40,720 nt of DNA from JAFAVZ01 sp036009105 (GTDB lineage Bacteria > Acidobacteriota > Thermoanaerobaculia > Gp7-AA8): the NCBI GenBank assembly GCA_036009105.1, contig DASYMJ010000055.1:1-40720 (forward strand), in the 5' to 3' direction. Positions 23,390 to 29,314 of the stretch are shown piece by piece. Position 1 is the first letter of the stretch; every line of letters begins with the position of its first letter. Position numbers and translations under genes: made by a program. Under the pieces are notes generated by a model. The model worked only from the letters and a program-made list of their open reading frames with translations. It did not search any database and was not told where the DNA came from.

Positions 23390-24214
23390 ATGAAATCAAC
23401 GTGTGTACTACTTGCCATCTTTCTCTTCTGTGCAACCACGAACGCACAGGAATCGGCGCGCGCCAGCGGCGTCATCTACGGAATCACGCCCGACAATCGA
23501 TTGATGTGGATGCGCCATGACGGCCGCGGCGACGGTAGTTTTCGATGGGCGCCCATGCCCAATGGCGGAAAGCAGGTCGGCAGCGGCTGGAATTTCAGGC
23601 AGGTCTTCTCCGGCGGCGACGGCGTCATCTATGCGATCAAGGATAACGGTGACCTGATGTGGTACCGGCACGAAGGACGTTTCGACGGCACCTTCGCCTG
23701 GGCGAACAACGGGACCAAAGTGGGCAGCGGCTGGAACTTCAAGCAGGTCTTCTCCGGCGGCGACGGCGTCATCTACGCGATCAAGGACAACGGCGACCTG
23801 ATGTGGTACCGGCATGAAGGGCGTTTCGACGGCACCTTCGCCTGGGCGAACAACGGCACGAAGGTCGGCAGCGGCTGGAACTTCAAGCAGGTCTTCTCGG
23901 GGGGAAACGGCATCATCTATTACGTCACGGATGGCGGTGACCTCATGTGGTTCCGCCACGACGGACGGAATGACGGCAGTGCGCGCTGGACGCCGGCGAG
24001 CGTGGGTCGAAAAGTCGGCAGCGGCTGGAACTTCGAGCATATCTTCTCCGGCGGCGACGGCGTCATCTACGCGATCACTGACGATGGTGATCTGATGTGG
24101 CTCCGTCATGACGGGCGAAATGACGGCAGCGGCAGGTGGACGCCACAGACCGTAGGAAAGAAAGTCGGCGTCGGCTGGTCGAGCTCCGCGTTCCGAGTGG
24201 TCTTCGCGGAGTAG
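23390..24214 (+). CDS. Secreted tachylectin-2-like beta-propeller protein
   Basis: 274 residues. Residues 1-21 are a signal peptide (MKSTCVLLAIFLFCATTNAQ). The mature protein is five repeats of about 48 residues, each with VIYxI..DGDLMWxRHdGR.DG...W....KVGSGWNF, the blade pattern of tachylectin-2, a GlcNAc/GalNAc-binding five-bladed propeller. The size and number of repeats match one complete propeller. Blades 2 and 3 are nearly identical at DNA level (144-bp units starting 23579, 23723, 23867), a sign of recent duplication or gene conversion. An in-frame ATG at 23357 is less likely; the chosen start has GAGGAG in front and exposes the signal peptide. Likely extracellular glycan binding; presence next to a tRNA gene fits acquisition by transfer. 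Confidence 0.88.
   Translation: MKSTCVLLAIFLFCATTNAQESARASGVIYGITPDNRLMWMRHDGRGDGSFRWAPMPNGGKQVGSGWNFRQVFSGGDGVIYAIKDNGDLMWYRHEGRFDGTFAWANNGTKVGSGWNFKQVFSGGDGVIYAIKDNGDLMWYRHEGRFDGTFAWANNGTKVGSGWNFKQVFSGGNGIIYYVTDGGDLMWFRHDGRNDGSARWTPASVGRKVGSGWNFEHIFSGGDGVIYAITDDGDLMWLRHDGRNDGSGRWTPQTVGKKVGVGWSSSAFRVVFAE
23579..23866 (+). repeat. Two 144-bp near-identical blade repeats
   Basis: Units 23579-23722 and 23723-23866 differ at few positions, mostly in synonymous places. A third unit from 23867 is more diverged. Confidence 0.85.
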
Positions 24215-24305
24215 TCACGGTGGCACCTGCCGCGCGATACGCAAGGAGGCGCCCGTCGGCATTTCCGCCGGGAACTGCCGTGCCGCGCTGCTCGCCGCAA
24301 ACAAA

Positions 24306-24327
24306 GGCGGCCGGCGAAGCGCCGACG
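24306..24327. repeat. 22-bp direct repeat, copy 2 (downstream of the lectin gene)
   Basis: Exact copy of 23291-23312, about 1 kb away. It lies in the 229-bp gap between the lectin and antitoxin genes. Confidence 0.75.
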
Positions 24328-24389
24328 GCCTGCGCCGCTCAGCCGCGCGCATGAGCGCGTCGGCTGTTCGGCGGGCCGCGTTCAGTCTC

Positions 24390-24440
24390 GAGAATAGCGC
24401 GTCGCCAGCGACGTGCTATTCTCCTTACCGAGCGTAAGGA
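24390..24440 (+). promoter_or_regulatory. Palindromic operator/promoter of the toxin-antitoxin operon
   Basis: 24390-24423 is a 34-bp near-perfect palindrome: 16-bp arms (starting GAGAATAGC and ending GCTATTCTC) with one mismatch around a CA centre. It contains a possible -10, TATTCT (24417-24422). A second inverted repeat, TCCTTAC (24422-24428) and GTAAGGA (24434-24440), overlaps it and covers the ribosome site. Such symmetry is expected for autorepression by the dimeric AbrB-type antitoxin. Confidence 0.7.
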
Positions 24441-24443
24441 ATC

Positions 24444-24689
24444 ATGCCCACCGCGACCGTTACCAGCAAGGGACAGATCACGCTTCCGAAGACCGTTCGG
24501 GAGCTGCTGCGGGTGGACACGGGCGACCGGGTCGACTTCGTCGTCAACGAGCACGGCGACATCGTCGTGCGGGCGGTCAGTCTCGATGTGACCGAGCTGA
24601 AGGGGTTGCTCAAGCGTCCGCGCAGGCGTTCCGTCAGCGTCAACTCGATGAATGCGGCCATCCTCGGGGAGCATTCGCGGAAACGATGA
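24444..24689 (+). CDS. AbrB/SpoVT-type antitoxin
   Basis: 81 residues. Residues 3-46 form the swapped-hairpin DNA-binding domain (TVTSKGQITLPKTVRELL...GDRVDFVV). The basic C-terminus (KRPRRRS) probably wraps the toxin. Its stop overlaps the toxin start as ATGA, the standard coupling of such pairs. It likely represses its own promoter through the palindromes just upstream. Confidence 0.92.
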   Translation: MPTATVTSKGQITLPKTVRELLRVDTGDRVDFVVNEHGDIVVRAVSLDVTELKGLLKRPRRRSVSVNSMNAAILGEHSRKR

Positions 24690-25084
24690 TCGGGCTCGAT
24701 ACGAATGTCCTGGTGCGCTATCTCACCCAGGACGACGCCGCGCAGGCGCGAGCGGCCGATGCGCTCATCTCGCACAGCTCGGAAAATGGCGTTCTGCTCC
24801 ACATCGACGATCTCGTGTTGTGCGAGTTGGTGCGGGTCCTGCGCGGCGCTTATCGCTTCGACAAGCGGACGATCGCTGCGGCTCTGGGCAAGATTCTCGA
24901 CACCGCGCTCTTCTCCTTCGTGGATCGCGATCTTCTCAGGCGCGCGGTCGAGCGTTATCGCCACGGCAGCGGCGACTTGGCCGATTACGTAATCGGCGCT
25001 CGCAACGCCCGGGCCGGGTGCGAGATCACCGCCACCTTCGACCGGGCTCTCCGAGCGGACGACACATTCTCGCTGCTCCGATAG
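24686..25084 (+). CDS. PIN-domain toxin (VapC-like ribonuclease)
   Basis: 132 residues. Acidic metal-binding residues typical of PIN nucleases are present: Asp5 in GLDTNVLVRYL, Glu47 in LCELVRVL, Asp97/Asp100 in GDLADYVIG, and Asp119 in TFDRAL. It probably cleaves RNA when free from the antitoxin. The ATG at 24686 overlaps the antitoxin stop. The gene ends 9 bp before the convergent kinase-LanC gene. Confidence 0.92.
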   Translation: MIGLDTNVLVRYLTQDDAAQARAADALISHSSENGVLLHIDDLVLCELVRVLRGAYRFDKRTIAAALGKILDTALFSFVDRDLLRRAVERYRHGSGDLADYVIGARNARAGCEITATFDRALRADDTFSLLR

Positions 25085-25093
25085 CGCACCCCC

Positions 25094-27388
25094 CTACTCG
25101 AAGAACGGCATCCGCGCGTTCTCCGGCGAGCCCAGATCCGCGATGAGCGTGGCCACGCCCAACTCCCCCTTCCACAGCGCGTTCCGGCGGGGGGCGGTGG
25201 TGGTGGCGTGGGCGGCGGCGTGGTTGGCCAGGTGGCGGGCGCGGCTCAGCCACTCGGTGGCGCCGGTGTGCTTGTACAGATTGAGCAGGGCGTAGGCGCG
25301 GCCGGCGGTGCCGCAGCAGAGGTCCGCGATGCCGCGAGGCTCGTCCCAGGTGTTCCAGGCGCAGCGCTCGGCGAGGTGCAGCCATTCGGGATCGCCCAGG
25401 ATGCGGTGCGCCAGCGTGAACAGGAAGACCTGGCCGGCGCTGCCGCTGCACCAGCCGGGCATCATCACCGAGGGCGGGCGGTCGGTGGCGATTGGCCAGT
25501 ACACGCCGCGGCCTTTCGTGATCTCGAGCGCCGCCAGCTCGTGCAGGCGCGAGACCAGGCGAGCAGGCAGCGGCGAGCCGGAGGCGGCGCACCAGCGCAG
25601 GGCGGCGTAAAGGTAACCGGTCCAGCCGTGAGCCATGCCGAGGTGACCGGTGATGGACGGATGCGCATCGAGCTCGGCCCAGATCGCGGCCATGGTCGCT
25701 GAGCCGAAGGCGCGGAGGGGCGGGTGGTCGGGGGCGTCATCGAGGAGGAGCGCCGCGGCGAGGAGACTGCCGGAGCGGCCGAGGGTCAGGTCGAGCTGCG
25801 GGCAGGGCCGGTCCGAGGCGCGGAGGAATGCGGCGATGGCGCGGTGCTGGGCGGTCGTGTCGGCCATCGCGGCGGCGATCATCGCGGCGGCGGCGTGGAT
25901 GCCCGACTCCGTGTGGTACGGCGTGACCTCGCCGATCAGCGCCGCCGGCGCGTCGATTGCGTCCGCGTAGAACGAGCCTTCCCTCCCGATCAGCGTCGCC
26001 GCGCGGGACCGCCACACATCGGCCAGAGCCAGCAGCGCCGCGTCGCTCCGCGCTTCCGCGATCCGCAACAAGCCCGCCGCCGCACCGGCGCATCCGTAGT
26101 TGACGGAGGCGGTGGGAGGCAGCGGGTAGCGTGTGATGAACATCTCCCCGCCGCGCGCGAAGGACTGCAGCGTCTCCTCCAGGAGAGCGCGCGCCCGGGG
26201 GGAGACCGGCGCGGCCAGAGACTTCCGCACCGCCTCATCGCGGGCGGCGGCGAGCAGTGCCGCAAACTCGGCCATGGAGCCGTAGCGGCGGGAAGGATCC
26301 TTTTCCAAAGCGCGAAAGAGGAGCTGTTCCACCTCCGGCCAGGGCGGGATGCCCCGTTTCGCGAACGGCACGGGCGGATCGCTCTCCACCTGCCGCGCCA
26401 TCTCCTCCCGCTCATAGCGGAAATCGAGATAGTGGTGGCCGGAGACGAGCAGGTAGAGCAGCGCGGCAAGCGCGTACTGCTCGCCGGCCGCCGACGGCGG
26501 CAGCATCACGCCGTGGCGTTGCGCGGCGAGATACTCCGGCTCGAAGAAGTAGTACATCCCGCCGCGGCCGACGCGCGGCGGCTGACCGGCCAGGCTGGAG
26601 AAGCCGAAGTCGAGGAGCATGACCCGGTCGCCGACCAGCACATTGCGCGGATGGACGTCCGCGTGCAGCACGCCGCGGGCGTGCAGCGCCGCGTAGGCTT
26701 CGGCGATCGAGGCGCACAGGTCGATCAGCGAGGCGCGGTCATGGCGGCGCTCGGCGGCGGCCACGCCGGCATCGACGCCGGGCAGCCAGTCGATGATGAG
26801 ATACGGCCGCTCCTCATGCAGACCGGCCTCGAGCAGGCGCGGCGCGATCCCGGCGCCCTCGAGCCGGCGAAGGATGGCCGTCTCGTTGTCGAAGAGGCGC
26901 TGCATGGCGGAGCTGGAGGAGCGGGCGATCTTCAGCGCCGCCACCTCCGTGCCGTCGCGCAGTTGATGGACCTCGCTGTCCTCGATCAGGCTCGCGCAGC
27001 GGACCACTTCCCACCGCCCGATCTTCGCCCCCGCCTCGTGCCGCGGCCGGATCTCCTGCTCCTCAGCCGAGCCGGCCGGCACGAGGATGTTGTTCTGCAG
27101 AAACTTGCCGAGATGGGGCAGCAACTCGTCCAGCCAGACCGCCGGATCCCTGCCGGCCGAGCGGCTGTTCTGGAGCACCGCGTCGACGATCGTCCGCGGC
27201 TCGCGGAAGAGCTTCAGCAGCGCGGCGGTCTCGCCGTCGATCACCTGGGCCAGCCCGCGGCCGTGGCGGCGGGAGAGCGTGAAATCACCCTCGTCGAACG
27301 ATACCCGCTCGCGCATCTCCTCGCTGAGCTCCGCGCACGGGATGAGGAGCACATCGTCCTTGAGCACGAACGGCTCGGTGATGTTCAT
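25094..27388 (-). CDS. RRE-like / protein kinase / LanC fusion: putative lanthipeptide synthetase
   Basis: 764 residues in three parts. Residues about 10-105 look like a PqqD/RRE-type winged helix (GLAQVIDGETAALLKLF, LGKFLQNNILVP) that could bind a leader peptide. Residues about 120-390 are a protein kinase with Lys153 (AALKI), Glu169, catalytic loop HADVHPRN (His242, Asp244, Asn249) and DFG at 260. Residues about 425-764 are a LanC-type cyclase: NYGCAGAAAGLL, AHGWTG (His587) and zinc ligands Cys647 (GWCSG) and Cys691-Cys692 (CCG, where most LanC proteins have CHG); it ends MPFFE as LanC proteins often do. No lyase domain is attached; the gene before it may supply that step. The ATG overlaps the lyase-like stop (ATGA). 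Inferred role: phosphorylate Ser/Thr and close thioether rings in the precursor encoded at 28555-29226. Confidence 0.85.
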   Translation of the reverse strand: MNITEPFVLKDDVLLIPCAELSEEMRERVSFDEGDFTLSRRHGRGLAQVIDGETAALLKLFREPRTIVDAVLQNSRSAGRDPAVWLDELLPHLGKFLQNNILVPAGSAEEQEIRPRHEAGAKIGRWEVVRCASLIEDSEVHQLRDGTEVAALKIARSSSSAMQRLFDNETAILRRLEGAGIAPRLLEAGLHEERPYLIIDWLPGVDAGVAAAERRHDRASLIDLCASIAEAYAALHARGVLHADVHPRNVLVGDRVMLLDFGFSSLAGQPPRVGRGGMYYFFEPEYLAAQRHGVMLPPSAAGEQYALAALLYLLVSGHHYLDFRYEREEMARQVESDPPVPFAKRGIPPWPEVEQLLFRALEKDPSRRYGSMAEFAALLAAARDEAVRKSLAAPVSPRARALLEETLQSFARGGEMFITRYPLPPTASVNYGCAGAAAGLLRIAEARSDAALLALADVWRSRAATLIGREGSFYADAIDAPAALIGEVTPYHTESGIHAAAAMIAAAMADTTAQHRAIAAFLRASDRPCPQLDLTLGRSGSLLAAALLLDDAPDHPPLRAFGSATMAAIWAELDAHPSITGHLGMAHGWTGYLYAALRWCAASGSPLPARLVSRLHELAALEITKGRGVYWPIATDRPPSVMMPGWCSGSAGQVFLFTLAHRILGDPEWLHLAERCAWNTWDEPRGIADLCCGTAGRAYALLNLYKHTGATEWLSRARHLANHAAAHATTTAPRRNALWKGELGVATLIADLGSPENARMPFFE

Positions 27389-28533
27389 GCCGTGCTCCAG
27401 AGGGTCGCGGAGGGAGTCCAGGTCTCGACGTCGACGCCCTGCCGGCCGGCGCGCGCGAGGGCGAAGCGCCACGGCTCGACCGCGGACGCGCCGCGCGCGG
27501 ATTTGGCCAGCGACAGCGCGGCGCCGAGGCGCTGCACGACCCAGAGCCGCCAGCTCTCGCGCTGCATCCAGCTGAGCGCGCGGTCGCTCTCCGGCGGATC
27601 CACGCCCCAGGAGAGCAGACCGGCCTCATCCAGGCCGGCCGTGAAGGGGACGCCGTGCGCTGCGCAGCCGGCCAGCTCGCGGCGCAGCACGGCCGCGACC
27701 TCACCGAGCTGCTCGCGGGAGATGAAATACGCGACGAGCTTGTCCGGGCGGAGCAGGCCGCCCGCGCTGTCCCCGACCTTGAACGCCGTGCCGGGGAACG
27801 TGGAGAGGACGCGCACCACCACCGCGAAGGCATCGCCGAGCTGCTCCGGACGGGGGCTGACGTACAGCTTGTACGTCGCTTCGGCCTCGCCGCGCGGCGG
27901 CGCCCCCCTGGCAGACCAGCCCAGCCAGCCGGTCGCATTCCAGGCGAGCCATTCGCGCTCCAGGAGGGAGCGAAGCGCGCCGCGATCGGCTCCGAGGTGG
28001 GCCAGGATGGCGTCGCGGCTGGCGAAACGCGACTTCCAGAAGGGAGAGATGGGGATGCGGTTGTAGAAGTAGAGGGCGGAGGTCAAAAGCTGCGGATCGC
28101 CGGTCTCCAGGTCCTGCGCGTGGAGCAGCGCATCGCGCGAGAGGCGGGCCACCGCGTCGCGAGTCTCGGGCGGACCGGCTTGCGTGCAGACGAGCGGGAG
28201 CGCGTCGGCGCCGCAGACGAAGCCGTCTCCGCTCTCGATCTCCAGGATGCCGTCCAGCACCAGGTCGATCACGTCGTCGGCATAGCCGGCTTCGGCCAGC
28301 AGCGCGCCGTCCAGTTGCGCGGGCGTGGCCAGGGCGCGGAAGAGCTCCGCGGTCTGTCGGGCCACCGACTTGAGATTCATGGTGAGCGGCGGGCGAGGGA
28401 CGAAAAGGCCGTAGAAATCGGGATCGCTCTCCAGCTCGCGGAACGGTTCCTGCTGCTCCGCCGCGAGCTCGCCGAGGCGTTTGAGCTCGATGTGAGGACT
28501 GGCTCGGAATCGGAACTGGTGCAGGGAAGACAT
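27385..28533 (-). CDS. HopA1-like protein, putative phospho-Ser/Thr lyase of the lanthipeptide operon
   Basis: 382 residues. The C-terminal half carries a pattern like the HopA1 effector family: YKLYVSP (221-227), AFKVG with Lys252, LRPDKLVAYF (261-270), PFTAGLDEAGLLSWGVDPP (296-314), SWRLWVV. HopA1-like proteins act with a separate kinase as the dehydration pair in class V lanthipeptides; that is family knowledge, and the assignment here is by eye. The N-terminal half (1-150) is not recognised. It lies 21 bp after the precursor gene and overlaps the kinase-LanC start by 4 bp. Expected job: eliminate phosphate from modified Ser/Thr to give dehydroamino acids. Confidence 0.65.
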   Translation of the reverse strand: MSSLHQFRFRASPHIELKRLGELAAEQQEPFRELESDPDFYGLFVPRPPLTMNLKSVARQTAELFRALATPAQLDGALLAEAGYADDVIDLVLDGILEIESGDGFVCGADALPLVCTQAGPPETRDAVARLSRDALLHAQDLETGDPQLLTSALYFYNRIPISPFWKSRFASRDAILAHLGADRGALRSLLEREWLAWNATGWLGWSARGAPPRGEAEATYKLYVSPRPEQLGDAFAVVVRVLSTFPGTAFKVGDSAGGLLRPDKLVAYFISREQLGEVAAVLRRELAGCAAHGVPFTAGLDEAGLLSWGVDPPESDRALSWMQRESWRLWVVQRLGAALSLAKSARGASAVEPWRFALARAGRQGVDVETWTPSATLWSTA

Positions 28534-28554
28534 GCGGGCTTCCGGTCCCGCCGT

Positions 28555-29226
28555 CTATTTCCCGAGGCCCTGGCGGCGCTTTGCCAGGTCCGCGAGCTCC
28601 GCTTTCAGTTCCTTCTCGCGGGCATCGATCTCCTCGGCCGTCTTCGGGCCGATGTTCTTCGCGTATTCCTCCAGTTGCTCGATCTGCTTCTGCAGTTGGT
28701 CCTTGAGCTGCGCGATCGCCTCGCGCGTGAGCGCCGGGTGCCCGTAGCAGCCGACCGAGTTCCCGAACGTCCCTCCGCCGCACGGCGCCAGCTGCTGCGC
28801 GTAGCAGTCGACCGAGACCGCGAACGTTCCCCCTCCGCACGGGGGTTCCCGGTAAAACTGCGGGGTACAGCCGATCGAGGCCTCGATCGTCGCTGCGCCG
28901 CAGGGAGGCCGCTGGTAGTGAGGCGGGGGACAGGTGGCCGAGAGCACGAACGTCGCCGCGCCGCACGGCCCGTGCTGGTTGTACTGGCCGCCCACCGGGC
29001 AGTCCGCGGAACGGAACAGCGTCGCCGCGCCGCAGTTCATCGACCACGCGCATCCGTAGTTCTGCGGGTGTCGTCCGCTGCAGTCGGTCGCTCCGCAATC
29101 GGTGTATTGCGTCTGGTGAGTCCAGCCGCATGGGTGGGTCGGCCCGCAGCCGCCGCCCTGGCCGACCTCGGGCGGCCGCGTGATCTCCGGAATGACATTG
29201 ATTCCCAGGTCTCTGATCTTGGGCAT
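28555..29226 (-). CDS. Putative multi-ring lanthipeptide precursor with Cys-rich repeats and coiled-coil tail
   Basis: 223 residues from the ATG at 29226, behind a strong GGAGGAG site. Residues 1-26 are a short leader (MPKIRDLGINVIPE, RPPEVGQGGG) that ends in a Gly run. Residues 27-164 are Cys-rich. Five repeats start at C65, C88, C109, C130 and C149, each C-G-[AG]-[AG]-T-x3-S-x2-C with the two Cys exactly 11 apart; spacers are Pro/Tyr/Gln-rich. Every repeat offers one Thr, one Ser and two Cys, and S-x-x-C is a common lanthionine ring spacing. Upstream, C27, C33, C44, C49 and C59 belong to less regular copies. Residues 165-222 are a charged helical coiled coil (IAQLKDQLQKQIEQLEEYA), unusual in a RiPP precursor. 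The lyase-like and kinase-LanC genes follow directly. Modification is inferred, not shown. Confidence 0.75.
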   Translation of the reverse strand: MPKIRDLGINVIPEITRPPEVGQGGGCGPTHPCGWTHQTQYTDCGATDCSGRHPQNYGCAWSMNCGAATLFRSADCPVGGQYNQHGPCGAATFVLSATCPPPHYQRPPCGAATIEASIGCTPQFYREPPCGGGTFAVSVDCYAQQLAPCGGGTFGNSVGCYGHPALTREAIAQLKDQLQKQIEQLEEYAKNIGPKTAEEIDAREKELKAELADLAKRRQGLGK

Positions 29227-29314
29227 CACTCCTCCTCTCTCTCTGACTGGGCTGTAGGACCGGAAGCCCCCAAGCAAGGTGCGTCGCCGGCAGGCAAAAG
29301 TCTACCGGCAGGCA

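Noticed and set aside
23063..25084. Attachment-site duplication of the tRNA 3' end
   Set aside because: No second copy of the T-arm and acceptor sequence was found downstream and there is no integrase.
25724..28066. Plus-strand frame across the lanthipeptide genes
   Set aside because: Spans two coupled minus-strand genes and shows no domain; GC-driven absence of stops.
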